The notes: generated from the letters alone by a model not told the origin. A stretch of DNA of 64,000 bases from Streptomyces sp. NBC_01669 (GCF_026339735.1 NZ_JAPEQG010000001.1:3224001-3288000), one strand, 5' to 3'; shown: positions 33,565-42,829, counted from the first letter of the stretch. Made by a program: numbers and translations.

Positions 33565-34778
33565 CGGTGGTCTCCTGCGGTTGCGGCGGCCAGCCGGTCC
33601 GCCACATGGCGGACGAGCCGGTCGAGGTCGGCGCAGTAGACGGAGGGGTTGGTGAAACCGTTCTCTGCGCGGTAGCGGTGGGCGTAGTGGCCGCCGCCGC
33701 AGACGGTCAGCAGCGGGCAGGCCCGGCAGGCGGCGGCGAGTGCGCCGGCACCTGCCTGGCGGGCGGCGACGCCGGGGTGGCGCAGGGCGTCGTCGAAGCT
33801 GTGCCGGAAGATGTCGAGCCCGGTGGCGGCGGCCGTGTCGTAGGCGGACTTGAGGGAGTCGACCTGTTCGATCGCGCCGTCGGTCTCGACGACGACGGCG
33901 TTGACCGGGTCGAGGCCGAGCGATTCGGTGGCGGCGGGCAGGCCGAGCAGCAGGGCGAGGCACTCCTCGAAGAGCCGGACCCGGGTCTCCCGCCGGCCGG
34001 CCGGCCACCAGCGGTCGAAGACGGTGCACAGCCAGTCGCCGTACGGGGTCGGGCGCGCCGGTCCCGGTCCGGCCCCCGGTGTTCCGGGGTCGGGTATGCC
34101 CGGCGGCGGGGTGGTCCAGTTGCCGTGCGGCAGCAGGAGGTCCAGGGCCGGTGGGCGCAGGGCGAGCAGCGACTCGTACATCTCGACGGGGTCGGTCCGC
34201 GGGTCGACGACGGTGAGGATGCCCGCGTACGCGCCGGGGTGCCGGTCGGCGAGGAGCCGGGCGCCGCGGGAGGCGGCGGGCCAGGAGGGGCGTCCGGCGT
34301 GGTCGGTGCGGAGGGTGTTGTGCCGGGCCAGACCGCCGTCGAGGCTGATCCCGATGCGGATGCCGTGCCGGGCCAGGGTGGCGATGCGGGCGTCGGTGAG
34401 CAGGGTGGCGTTGGTCTGCACGGTGGCGTGGAGGGTGCAGCCGCCGGGTATCCGCTCGCGCACCCGGTCGGCAAAGGTCCCCAGCCTCCCTGCGCCCGCG
34501 AGCAGGGGTTCACCGCCGTGGAGGACCAGGGCCACGCTGCGCAGGGCATGCGTCGCCGCGTGTTCGGCGATCCGGTCCGCGGTACGGTCCAGGACGGCCG
34601 GTGCGGCGGCGGCCGGACGGGCGCGCCACGTCCGGTCGGGGCCCTCGTACAGGTAGCAGTAGCGGCAGGCGAGATTGCAGCGGCCGTGGGCCTTGACGAT
34701 GAACTGGGCGAAGGGGACGGGCGGCCGGGCGACGGTGTCCGGGCGCGCGGGCGCGCCTGGCGTCGTCTGTCGGGACAC
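33561..34778 (-). CDS. fxsB: Radical SAM/SPASM peptide maturase FxsB
   Basis: The 405-residue radical SAM enzyme has CNLACRYC (Cys34, Cys38, Cys41) for the 4Fe-4S cluster, the GGE-like motif HGGEPLLAG and a C-terminal SPASM region (CRACPLLTVCGGG, then NPSVYC) for auxiliary clusters. FxsB-family enzymes belong to the triceptide-forming maturases, which join an aromatic ring to the beta-carbon of the residue two positions later. GTG 34778 was chosen because GGGGGT lies about 6 nt upstream and the protein then has the normal family length; an upstream extension of the frame is Arg/Pro-rich and looks non-coding. It lies 169 nt after fxsA. Confidence 0.9.
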   Translation of the reverse strand: MSRQTTPGAPARPDTVARPPVPFAQFIVKAHGRCNLACRYCYLYEGPDRTWRARPAAAAPAVLDRTADRIAEHAATHALRSVALVLHGGEPLLAGAGRLGTFADRVRERIPGGCTLHATVQTNATLLTDARIATLARHGIRIGISLDGGLARHNTLRTDHAGRPSWPAASRGARLLADRHPGAYAGILTVVDPRTDPVEMYESLLALRPPALDLLLPHGNWTTPPPGIPDPGTPGAGPGPARPTPYGDWLCTVFDRWWPAGRRETRVRLFEECLALLLGLPAATESLGLDPVNAVVVETDGAIEQVDSLKSAYDTAAATGLDIFRHSFDDALRHPGVAARQAGAGALAAACRACPLLTVCGGGHYAHRYRAENGFTNPSVYCADLDRLVRHVADRLAAATAGDHR

Positions 34779-34947
34779 TCCGGCACCCCCGTGCTGTCCG
34801 TCCGCCGGGGCGTCCCCCGCTGTCGGGAACGCTCCTGTCACCGGTCCGGGGCGCGTCCGTGCGGCCTGCCGCCCGGACTGACCTGTCCCGGGCCGTGTCG
34901 CCCTGTTCACCCGGACCGCGGACCGCGTCCATGCGGTCCGCCGCGCC

Positions 34948-35181
34948 TCAGAAGGCGTTGGTGAAACCCCACAGCATCTCCCGCGGCTGCTCGGCCCTGT
35001 CCCGGAGATCCGCGACCACCGCGGAGAGGACCGGGTGGTCCAGCGTCCGCAGCGCCTCCAGATCGAGCCCGAGCAGGTCCGGCAGCGCGCCGGGCTCGTG
35101 GCCGGACCCTGCGCCGGGTGCCTCAGATGTGCCGGCCTCGGCCCTGCGTGCCGATTCACCCGGCTCGCTCAACTCGCTCAT
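34948..35181 (-). CDS. fxsA: FxSxx-COOH-type RiPP precursor (variant core FTNAF)
   Basis: The 77-residue precursor starts with a Ser/Glu/Gly-rich leader (SELSEPGESARRAEAG) and a conserved-looking helix (LPDLLGLDLEALRTLDHPVL). It ends EMLWGFTNAF at the stop codon. The defining terminus of this family is F-x-S-x-x; here the third position is Asn. An F-x-N core still suits cyclophane formation by a triceptide maturase. GGGGAGG lies 4 nt upstream of ATG 35181; an ATG one codon earlier is also possible. It directly precedes fxsB on the same strand. Confidence 0.82.
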   Translation of the reverse strand: MSELSEPGESARRAEAGTSEAPGAGSGHEPGALPDLLGLDLEALRTLDHPVLSAVVADLRDRAEQPREMLWGFTNAF

Positions 35182-35302
35182 CATGCCTCCCCGTTGACTG
35201 TGCAGCGGGCCCCGCGGTCGTGCGCTCGCCGTCGAGCGCGCACCGCCCGGCCCGTGTCCCTGACCCTCGTACCACTGCACCCCGGCGCACTCCGTCGTGC
35301 GC

Positions 35303-38300
35303 TCAGCGCTCCAGCTCGGTCAGCCGCTCGGCGGTCGACTCGCCCGCCGCGCCGCCGCCGTTCGGCAGTTTGCGCCATTCGAGGCCGGCCGCCCGGTACG
35401 CCTCGCGCGCGGCCCGGGGACGCCCCGCCTTCTCATACGTCATACCCCGCCAGTGGTTGGCCATAGCACCCAACTCCACTGCCTCTTGCCGCTGTTGTGG
35501 ACTCTCCAGCTCCGCTTCCGCTGTGCGGGCGGATTCGGCCGCGTCCCGGAACGCCTCGGCCGCGTCGTCGAGCCTGGCGGGCCGCTGCAGCACCCGCGAG
35601 GCATCGAGATGGGACCGGCCCAGTGCCAGCCAGCAGCGCGCCGCGGTCAGCGGATCGCGGGCCTCCTGCGCGGCGAGACCGAAGAGGTGCTCGGCCTCCC
35701 GCAGATCGACCCGGTCCTCGGTGGCCCGGTGCCGCAGCATCAGGGCCCGGCCGAGCATCAGCAGCCGCTCGGCCTGGCGCGCGCTGCCGGACGGCGTCTC
35801 CGTACGGCAGTCGCGCAGCACCCGCACCGCCGCGCCGATGTACTCGCGCCCGTCCGGCAGTTCGGCACGCCGCAACAGGGTCCCGCCCCATTCGGCGAGC
35901 AGATCCGCATGGGCCTGGGAGTCGCGCGGGACGCCACGGGAGGCGCGGGCGAACCATTCGGCGGCCGCCACGAGTTCGTCCGGTGCGTCCAGCTGCTCGT
36001 AGCGGGCGACCCTGACCCGGCCCGCCCTGGTCTGGAGCGCGGCGCGCTGACGCTGTTCCCTCACGGTCACCAGCGCCTGGTCGATCAGGGTCGCCGCCTC
36101 GTCCGGTTCGCCGCCGGAGGCCAGCAGGGCATCCACCAGGTCCAGCAGGATCCGTACCTCGGTGCCCAGGGTGTGCCGCCCGCTGCCCGCCCCGAACGCG
36201 GTGCGCAGCGAGCGGGCCGCCTGCCCCGCGTACACCCGTGCCTGTTCGGGGTCGACGGTCGCCCCGGCCAGTTTGAGCAGGGCCCGGCCGTGCGCCAGTG
36301 GCAGCGCGGCCGGACGGTTCTCCTGGTCGGGCCAGACGTCGGCGAACGCCTCCAGCATTCCTGCCGCGGCCTGCAGCAGGGCGCTGTCGCCGCCGAGGCG
36401 CCACTGCGCCTCCAGGGCGCGTACCCGCTCCAGGGTGAGCCGCAGCACCTCGCCCGGGTCGAGGCCGGGGGCCGCGCAGGCGACCGTGTACTCACGGTCG
36501 GCGCGTCGGAGCAGGGCCAGTGCGCCACGCCGGTCGCCGCGCCTGCGCCGGTCGTCGGCCGCAGCGTGCAGCACCTTGGCCAGCACCGCCCGTTCGCGTA
36601 CCGCCCCGGGATGCGCGGCGGCCCGTTCCGCCGCGTTCTCGGCCTCGCGCAGAAGGCCGTCGCCGCCCTGGACCTCCCACAGCCGCAGCACGCAGCGGGC
36701 GTACTCGGCCCACAGCTCGGGGTCGGCGCCCGGGTACCGCTCGCGCTCGGTCGCGCCCCGGAGCAGCTGCACGGCGTCGATCAGGTACTGCACCATGCTG
36801 TCCGAGTCGAACTGGCGCAGGAGTGCGCGGGCGCTCTCCACCGCCGTGTGTGTCGTCCGGCCGGGGGCGTCGCGGCCGCCCCGGTCGCCGTAGAGCGCGA
36901 ACTGCTCGGGCAGGGGCATGAAGCGCTCCAGTACGCGCGCCGCGACCTCGGCGAAGGGATGGGGAACGCGCGACCCGCCGCTTCCGTCGCTCTCCCCGTT
37001 CTCGTCGCCCTCGTCGTTCTCCGCGATGCCGCCGCTCTGCGTGCGGCGGCCCAGGTCGGTGGCGTACGAGGAGGCGCGCCGGCCGTCCCCGAGCTGGGCG
37101 AACGCCAGCGCCGGGAAGTTCGGACCGCCCTTGCCGAACCGCTGCTCGATGTACTCCGAGCAGTGCTTGAGCACGAGCAGCGCCTCGTCCCGTCCGAGCG
37201 GTCCGAGCAGCGCCTCCTGGACGCCGGGCGCGAACTCGTACCACTGCCCGTCGCCCGCTCCGTCGCCCTTGCTCCGCGAGATCAGTCCGCTGAGCAGCAC
37301 CTCGGCGAGTTCGGAGGGGCCGGAGTCGGGCAGCATCGTCCGCTGCACCAGCTGCATCACCGGCAGATAGAGCGGCGCCGCGGCGAGATAGACCGCGAGC
37401 TGCCCGGCGACCGGGGAGGCCGCCGAGCGGAAGCGGCTGACCAGTTGGAGCGAGGACAGCCGGTCGCCGGGGCGTGGCGCCGGCGCGGCGGGCTGGTCGG
37501 CCCTGACCCAGCCGACCGCCCCGGAGATCCGGCCGGCGCCGGTGCCGGAGAGCAGTCGCGCCCAGGCGGCGAGCGCGCCCGCCACGGGCGGGAGTACGGG
37601 GACGGCGAGGGCGCCGGGACGTGCGGTGGGTGCCCCGCCCGCCTCCTCGGTGACCTTCAGGACCGCGGCACCGGAGAGCCCTTCGCCACGGGAGAGCTCA
37701 CCGTAGGTCACCGGCAGCCGGGTGCGGTTCCACATCCGCTGCGGCAGCGGCTGCAGTACGGCGGTGGGGGCCTGCCGGGCCAGCTGGTGGAGCAGCCGGT
37801 GGGCGCGCCCGCTGTGCCAGAGCGGTCCGGCGCAGTCGCTGACCAGGACGGTGACGCGGCGGCCGGTCGGATCACTGAGCCGGTCCGCGGAGTTCAGCGG
37901 GGCGGCGGCCGGATCGGGGCTGCGGCTGACCGCACAGGAACCGTCGGGGCCACGGTGCAGATACCGCACCTGGACATCCCGAAAGGCACCCAACTGACCG
38001 AAGATCTGCTGGAGTTCGCCGAACATCCGGTCCCAGACACGCATCGACGAGGAGGCGTCCATGACGAACTGCAGCAGCGCGTCGGCGCGGGACACCCCGC
38101 GGAACACCGGGATGATCAACCCACCTGCGCGGGCGCTCAGTTCGGCGGTGGCCGTCTCGTCCAGGGTGCGGCGCAGGGGTGGCGCGGCGGGGCGGTAGCG
38201 CTGCAGGGGACGTAAGGCTCGCTGGATTTCAAGAGGTGCGGGCAGGGCGGGGGCGGCGGGCACGCCGAGGGTGAGGGTGGCGGCGCTGCGGCGCCCATGG

Positions 38301-38746
38301 CCGTACGGCCCGCCGCCCTCGCGCTGCCCGTCGCTGTCCGCGGCGAAGTCCCCGGGCGGTACCGGATACAGAGCTATCCGGCGGTCGGCGGCCGCGGGAT
38401 CCCCCTGCTCCGCGGGCTCGTCGTCGTCCGGTGCGGCGTCCGTGCCACGGGCGCCCCCGGCCGTGGTGCGGGCGGACGGTGCGGCCGGTCCCGCGTCGGA
38501 CAGCTCGGCGCGTGAGAACGGTACGGCGGGGCCGCCCTGTTCCTCAGCCCCTTCCGGCGTGTCGGCGCGACGGGTCCATTGGGCGAGCCAGAGGGCGTCG
38601 CAGAGCTGTTCCGCGTCGGGGTCGAGCCCGGCCTCGCGCAGCCGGGCGACGAGTGCGGGCAGCAGTCCTCCGTCGTACGGCTCGGGTTCCGCAGGACGCC
38701 CTCCTCCTGCTCCGTCCGGGCCGTGGCGTGCCGTGGCGTCGGGCAT
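35303..38746 (-). CDS. vWA-domain protein with SAV_2336-type N-terminus and TPR-like C-terminus (VMAP-type conflict system)
   Basis: The 1147-residue protein opens with a SAV_2336-like helical domain (LLPALVARLREAGLDPDAEQ). A low-complexity acidic linker leads to a von Willebrand A domain with MIDAS sequence DASSSM (near Asp230). A long helical repeat region rich in Ala/Arg (about 600-1120) resembles TPRs. Proteins of this build pair with MoxR ATPases and VMAP proteins in vWA-MoxR-VMAP ternary conflict systems. ATG 38746 has GAGGTGA 7 nt upstream and lies 7 nt after the MoxR stop. The downstream fxsA begins 120 nt after its stop. Confidence 0.8.
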   Translation of the reverse strand: MPDATARHGPDGAGGGRPAEPEPYDGGLLPALVARLREAGLDPDAEQLCDALWLAQWTRRADTPEGAEEQGGPAVPFSRAELSDAGPAAPSARTTAGGARGTDAAPDDDEPAEQGDPAAADRRIALYPVPPGDFAADSDGQREGGGPYGHGRRSAATLTLGVPAAPALPAPLEIQRALRPLQRYRPAAPPLRRTLDETATAELSARAGGLIIPVFRGVSRADALLQFVMDASSSMRVWDRMFGELQQIFGQLGAFRDVQVRYLHRGPDGSCAVSRSPDPAAAPLNSADRLSDPTGRRVTVLVSDCAGPLWHSGRAHRLLHQLARQAPTAVLQPLPQRMWNRTRLPVTYGELSRGEGLSGAAVLKVTEEAGGAPTARPGALAVPVLPPVAGALAAWARLLSGTGAGRISGAVGWVRADQPAAPAPRPGDRLSSLQLVSRFRSAASPVAGQLAVYLAAAPLYLPVMQLVQRTMLPDSGPSELAEVLLSGLISRSKGDGAGDGQWYEFAPGVQEALLGPLGRDEALLVLKHCSEYIEQRFGKGGPNFPALAFAQLGDGRRASSYATDLGRRTQSGGIAENDEGDENGESDGSGGSRVPHPFAEVAARVLERFMPLPEQFALYGDRGGRDAPGRTTHTAVESARALLRQFDSDSMVQYLIDAVQLLRGATERERYPGADPELWAEYARCVLRLWEVQGGDGLLREAENAAERAAAHPGAVRERAVLAKVLHAAADDRRRRGDRRGALALLRRADREYTVACAAPGLDPGEVLRLTLERVRALEAQWRLGGDSALLQAAAGMLEAFADVWPDQENRPAALPLAHGRALLKLAGATVDPEQARVYAGQAARSLRTAFGAGSGRHTLGTEVRILLDLVDALLASGGEPDEAATLIDQALVTVREQRQRAALQTRAGRVRVARYEQLDAPDELVAAAEWFARASRGVPRDSQAHADLLAEWGGTLLRRAELPDGREYIGAAVRVLRDCRTETPSGSARQAERLLMLGRALMLRHRATEDRVDLREAEHLFGLAAQEARDPLTAARCWLALGRSHLDASRVLQRPARLDDAAEAFRDAAESARTAEAELESPQQRQEAVELGAMANHWRGMTYEKAGRPRAAREAYRAAGLEWRKLPNGGGAAGESTAERLTELER

Positions 38747-38753
38747 CAGCTCA

Positions 38754-39791
38754 TCACCTCGGCCGGTCGAGTCGCTGGATGAGCAGGTCGGCGAGCCGGT
38801 CCCGGCCGGCGGGGGCGGCCGCGTCGGTGAGATAGATGGCATTCAACAGCTGGTCGGTGGCCAGGAGTTCGCTCCGCGACCGCTCCAGGAAATGGGCGAT
38901 GAGATCGTCTCCGGAGCGCGCCGCCTCGTCGCCCAGGTGGGCGCGGACGAAGGTGGCGAGCCGCTGGTGGTCGGGGCGGCCCAGCTCCAGGTGGATGCAG
39001 CGCCGCATCAGCGGGGCCGGGAAGTCGCGCTCGCCGTTGCTGGTGAGCACGACGAACGGGAACGCCCCGCACTGCACACGGCCGCCCTTGACCGTCACCT
39101 TGGTGCCGTCGTCGGTCAGCACCTCGGCCTCCCCGTCGGGCAGCCGGTCGGCGATCCGCTCGAGTTCCGGAATGCCGAACTCGCCCTCCTCCAGCACGTT
39201 GAGGAGGTCGTTCGGCAAGTCGATGTCGCTCTTGTCGAGCTCGTCGATGAGCAGCACGCGGGGCCGGTCGGAGGGCAGCAGCGCGGTGCCGAGCGGGCCG
39301 AGCCGGATGTAGCTGCCGACGTTCTCCGCCGCGTCGGAGCCGGCCGCTGCGGCGTGCGCGGCGATCTGGACGTCCTGCAGCCTGGCGATCGCGTCGTAGT
39401 GGTAGAGGCCGTCGAGGAGCGTGGACCGGCTGACGATGGGCCAGCGCAGGACCCGGCCGAGCCTGAGTTCATGGGCGACGGAGTGGGCCAGGGTGCTCTT
39501 TCCGGCGCCGGGGCTGCCGGTGACCAGCAGCGGGCGCCGCAAGTACAGCGCCGCGTTGATCATTTCGAGTTCTTCGGCGCCGGGCCGGTGGAGTTCGGCG
39601 ATGTGCCGGTGGCCACCGAGACGCCGGGTGGCGGACCCGTCCGCCCGGTCGCCCCCGGTACCGCCGTCGCCGGGGTCCGGGGCCTCGCGGGCCGCGAAGT
39701 CCCGCCAGGGCGGCGGGGACGGCAGCTGCTCGATGCCGTCGTGCGGTTCACCGGCCCCTCGGTAGATGAGCCACTCGCTGGGTTCACTCAT
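38754..39791 (-). CDS. MoxR-type AAA+ ATPase
   Basis: The 345-residue AAA+ protein has Walker A GSPGAGKS (92-99), Walker B VLLIDELD (Asp183-Glu184), sensor I in VVLTSNGERD and an arginine-finger region LMRRC. The N-terminal 60 residues are Gly/Asp/Pro-rich and probably unstructured. MoxR ATPases remodel or chaperone vWA-domain partners. Here the vWA gene follows after 7 nt, giving the canonical MoxR-vWA pair, and the VMAP protease gene lies 115 nt upstream. Confidence 0.9.
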   Translation of the reverse strand: MSEPSEWLIYRGAGEPHDGIEQLPSPPPWRDFAAREAPDPGDGGTGGDRADGSATRRLGGHRHIAELHRPGAEELEMINAALYLRRPLLVTGSPGAGKSTLAHSVAHELRLGRVLRWPIVSRSTLLDGLYHYDAIARLQDVQIAAHAAAAGSDAAENVGSYIRLGPLGTALLPSDRPRVLLIDELDKSDIDLPNDLLNVLEEGEFGIPELERIADRLPDGEAEVLTDDGTKVTVKGGRVQCGAFPFVVLTSNGERDFPAPLMRRCIHLELGRPDHQRLATFVRAHLGDEAARSGDDLIAHFLERSRSELLATDQLLNAIYLTDAAAPAGRDRLADLLIQRLDRPR

Positions 39792-39906
39792 AGCGCGTTC
39801 CTCGTCGTCACTCGTCCGCCAGGTCCGGTGTGAGGGGCAGCAGCCGTCGAACGTGCCTCACGGTATCGATCCGTGAACTCCCCCGTAAGAGGCCGGCCGG
39901 CGCTGT

Positions 39907-41991
39907 TCACGGCGCCTCCAGGAGCTGACCGGAACCGGGGAGCATATGGTGCGGATCGTCATAGAACAGAACGACGCCGTAGGACCAGAACGCATCGGCA
40001 CGTTCCGCCTTCACGTCCCATCTCAGCTCGTGGATCCGCTGCGGCAGCCGGTCGGCGGTGCGGGTCTCCGCGACGGTGTTGAGGGCGCGCCGATGGAATT
40101 CGGAGCAGACCCCGTCCGGTTCCCCGGTCCGCCGCCACAGGGCCACCCCGAAGCCGCCGTCGAGGAGCCGCACCAGTCCGGCCGTGGTCTCGGGGTCCGG
40201 CCGGCCACCGTACCGGCAGAGGACCGGCACGGTCTCGTACGCCAGGGTGTGCAGCCTCGCCACCTCCGGTACGCGTACCCCCATTCCGTCCTCGCAGTCG
40301 ACGACTTCGGCCTGCACCGAGGAGTTCCGGGTGCCGTTCCAGCGGGCCCTGCGCAGTCTTTCCACGTCGTCGTCCGGCGGCTGCTCCCGCGCCGAGCGGC
40401 GGACGACGACCGGGCGTACGGCTCCGAGCGGCAGCCCGTCGGGGGTCACCTTCCAGTTGTCGACGTCCAGGCCGAGCAGCGCCGGTGGGACCGCCACCTG
40501 GAGCATGGCGGGGCTGTCGGGTTCGTCGCACCGCCGGAACGCCTCGGCGAGCGGGGCGGCCAGCCGGGCCGGGAGAGCGCCGGGCCCCGTGCCCTGGCTG
40601 TCCTCGGCGACGGGCAGGACCTCCCCGGTGCGGCGGGCGACGCCGATCCGCCAGTCGTAACGGTCCCGTTCCCAGCCCCGCGGTTCCAGTTCCAGCAGGA
40701 CGAAGGCGCGTTCGCCGTACCGGGCCGGTTCGCCCCTCGGCTCGGGGGCCCGCTGGTGTTCCTGGTCCCGGCTCTGCCGGACGGCGCGCCAGTGCAGCAC
40801 GAGTTCCTGCCGGAAGTCGCGGGACAGGTCCTCGTCGGCGATCCGTTTCACCCATTCCCACAGGGACTTCGTGGCGGCCCGGGTGGACGGCACGTCGTAC
40901 GGGCGGTCGGCGGCGAGGACGCCCATGCAGTAGCGCAGGATCAGTTCGAGTGCGGCGTCGCGGTCGCGGACGCGGGCGTCGTACAGCGCGCCGAGTCCGT
41001 CGCGCCAGCCGCGCGGCGCCGGACGGAGATCGCGCGCATGGACGTTCGGCAGGCCGTCGAGGAGCCGCAGCAGATTGCGGGTGCTGACCGGCGGCGGGAA
41101 CTCGGCGAGCCTGCCCAGGAGGTCGATCCGCCGCTTGGGGCTGAGCACCCGGCCGGCCGGGCCGGGAAGCTCACTCTGCACATCGGCCCAGGTCCGCTCG
41201 GTGGACGCGGGGCTGTTGTGCCGGTCGGCGTGGTAGCGGTCGTGGGCGTGGAAGACAGCCTGGTACGTGTCGTCCGTCTCGGTCTCCACGGGTCCGGCGG
41301 GCACGGTGAGGGAGCGGAGCCGCTCGATTCCGATGGCGGTGCCGCCCTGGTGGCCGTCGAGCCGCGATTTGATCACGCCGACAACCTCGCCGCGGGTGAC
41401 GTCCACGACGGGCCCGCCGGACATCCCGGGCGCCAGCCAGTCCTCGGCAAGCCGGATCTGCTGGTCGGCATCGGCCCAGCCGCCGAAGGTGCCCTTCACC
41501 TCGCAGTCGCCGCTGAGCGTCGTCAGCCCGCCGCCCGGGGCGGGCGCCCAGCCCACGACGCGGACCTTGCGGCCGCGGAGCATGGCCTCCGAGCGCTCGG
41601 TGACGTACACACAGGGGTGTTCGACGGGCCGCCGCAACTGGATGAGCGCGAGGTCGGGCGCGGGCCAGCCCCGGTCGCCGGCCGGCCGGGTCTCGGGCAG
41701 CGCGGCGAGCACCACGCCGGGGACCTCGGTCAGCTCGGTGTCGTAGGGGTCGGCCCTGAACAGCACGTTCACCTCGCGCCCCTCCCCCTGCATGGCGACA
41801 TGTGCGCACGTGAGGACCCAGCTCGGGGCGATGAAAAAGCCACTCCCCAGGAAGCCCGGGCCGGGTCCGTCAGTGGCATACCCGTCCCCCCGGCGATGGA
41901 TGCGTACGGTGGCGTCCCGCACGAGGTCCATGAGCGCAGCCTCCTCCGGCCCCGGACCCCCTTCTGCGCCCCCGGCGGTCTCCTGCGTCAT
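39907..41991 (-). CDS. VMAP-family protein: trypsin-like protease with VMAP-C domain
   Basis: The 694-residue protein has an N-terminal trypsin-fold domain with an intact catalytic triad: His64 (TCAHV), Asp113 (PDLALIQL) and Ser191 (GMSGGPV). A middle helical region (about 255-400) includes RRIDLLGRLAEFPPP, which resembles an effector-associated adaptor segment. The C-terminal VMAP-C-like domain (about 410-690) ends PHHMLPGSGQLLEAP. In ternary conflict systems VMAP is thought to be the effector or its adaptor, controlled by MoxR-vWA. It overlaps the Trypco1-like gene by 4 nt. Confidence 0.82.
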   Translation of the reverse strand: MTQETAGGAEGGPGPEEAALMDLVRDATVRIHRRGDGYATDGPGPGFLGSGFFIAPSWVLTCAHVAMQGEGREVNVLFRADPYDTELTEVPGVVLAALPETRPAGDRGWPAPDLALIQLRRPVEHPCVYVTERSEAMLRGRKVRVVGWAPAPGGGLTTLSGDCEVKGTFGGWADADQQIRLAEDWLAPGMSGGPVVDVTRGEVVGVIKSRLDGHQGGTAIGIERLRSLTVPAGPVETETDDTYQAVFHAHDRYHADRHNSPASTERTWADVQSELPGPAGRVLSPKRRIDLLGRLAEFPPPVSTRNLLRLLDGLPNVHARDLRPAPRGWRDGLGALYDARVRDRDAALELILRYCMGVLAADRPYDVPSTRAATKSLWEWVKRIADEDLSRDFRQELVLHWRAVRQSRDQEHQRAPEPRGEPARYGERAFVLLELEPRGWERDRYDWRIGVARRTGEVLPVAEDSQGTGPGALPARLAAPLAEAFRRCDEPDSPAMLQVAVPPALLGLDVDNWKVTPDGLPLGAVRPVVVRRSAREQPPDDDVERLRRARWNGTRNSSVQAEVVDCEDGMGVRVPEVARLHTLAYETVPVLCRYGGRPDPETTAGLVRLLDGGFGVALWRRTGEPDGVCSEFHRRALNTVAETRTADRLPQRIHELRWDVKAERADAFWSYGVVLFYDDPHHMLPGSGQLLEAP

Positions 41992-42632
41992 GACCCGCCG
42001 CCGTCGGCGGTCGCGGCACCGTCGGGGTGCGCCGGTGCGCCGGGGGATGCTCCGGCGGACGCATCGTCCGCGGATGCGGGAGCGTGCGACGGCGGGGACG
42101 CGGGGTCGGGCCGTGCGGACCCCGGCTGCGCGGACCCCGCGGGGGCCGGTCCCGGCGGCGCCGGTGGTGCAGGCGGCGCGGAGGGCGCGGGCGGGACGGA
42201 CGGGACGGGTGGCGTGGGCGGCGCGGCGGCCTGCGCGGGCACCTGCGGCGTGATCGACGGATCGACGGCCGGGCCGCCACCGCTCCAGGTGAGCGTGACC
42301 TTGATGGCGCCCTTGGCCTCCCCGTCCGCGAGGAGTCCGACCACCTTGCCGGCCTTGGCGGTGAGCTCGATGCCGAATTCGACGCTGACCTCGTCCGGCC
42401 GCACGGCCCGCAGCGGCTCGGCGAGCGACCGCGCGACGCTGGTCACCACCCCCTGCAGGCTCTCCACCCGGGCCTGCACCTGGTCGGCGAAGTCCGAGAA
42501 GCCGGTGTCCGTGTAGGACAGTCCGTTCCCGGCAGGCCGCCGCTCAAGTTCCTCGGCCCCGGAGATGCGTGCCCAGACCGGTGTACCGTCCGGCATCTCA
42601 ATGCGTGTAATACGGGCCCCGCTGTCACTCAT
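41988..42632 (-). CDS. Trypsin-co-occurring domain protein (Trypco1/CU044_2847-like)
   Basis: The 214-residue protein has a compact N-terminal domain (residues 1-120) containing ITRIEMPDGTPVWARI, VEFGIELTAKAGKVVGLLA and IKVTLTW, the pattern of the Trypco1 family found next to trypsin/VMAP genes. The last 90 residues are an Ala/Pro/Gly/Ser-rich disordered tail. It starts at ATG 42632 after a GGGGGGTG run and overlaps the VMAP start by 4 nt. As first gene of the block it may be a regulator or protease inhibitor-like partner; the function is not established. Confidence 0.78.
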   Translation of the reverse strand: MSDSGARITRIEMPDGTPVWARISGAEELERRPAGNGLSYTDTGFSDFADQVQARVESLQGVVTSVARSLAEPLRAVRPDEVSVEFGIELTAKAGKVVGLLADGEAKGAIKVTLTWSGGGPAVDPSITPQVPAQAAAPPTPPVPSVPPAPSAPPAPPAPPGPAPAGSAQPGSARPDPASPPSHAPASADDASAGASPGAPAHPDGAATADGGGS

Positions 42633-42829
42633 GACACCCCCCGTTCCCCGAACTCCCCGCAGGTTAACGGCAGTACGCGATCGATGCGATGCACATCCGT
42701 CAGGACGCCGGGGCCGGGTGCACCGGTTCTCGGACGTCTCCCGGCCGGATTCCGTCGTCCCCGCCGAGGGTCCCTGCGGCCTCGCTCCCGGCCCCCTGGG
42801 GGCTGTCACCAGGCATTAAACTTGCGGCC
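42633..42829. promoter_or_regulatory. Divergent promoter region of the conflict block and the DUF6104-type gene
   Basis: The stretch lies between divergent starts. CATTAAACT at 42814-42822 could contain a -10 (TAAACT) for the plus-strand gene, leaving a very short leader. No clear promoter is seen for the minus strand. Confidence 0.35.

Noticed and set aside
33640..33665. Second GFTN motif, at the C-terminus of FxsB, resembling the FxsA core
   Set aside because: It lies in the SPASM region before NPSVYC, where FxsB proteins have a similar sequence, so the match to the precursor is coincidence.
35297..38215. Long open frame antisense to the vWA gene
   Set aside because: Repetitive Arg/Gly-rich translation without domains; the minus strand carries the MIDAS motif and TPR-like helices.
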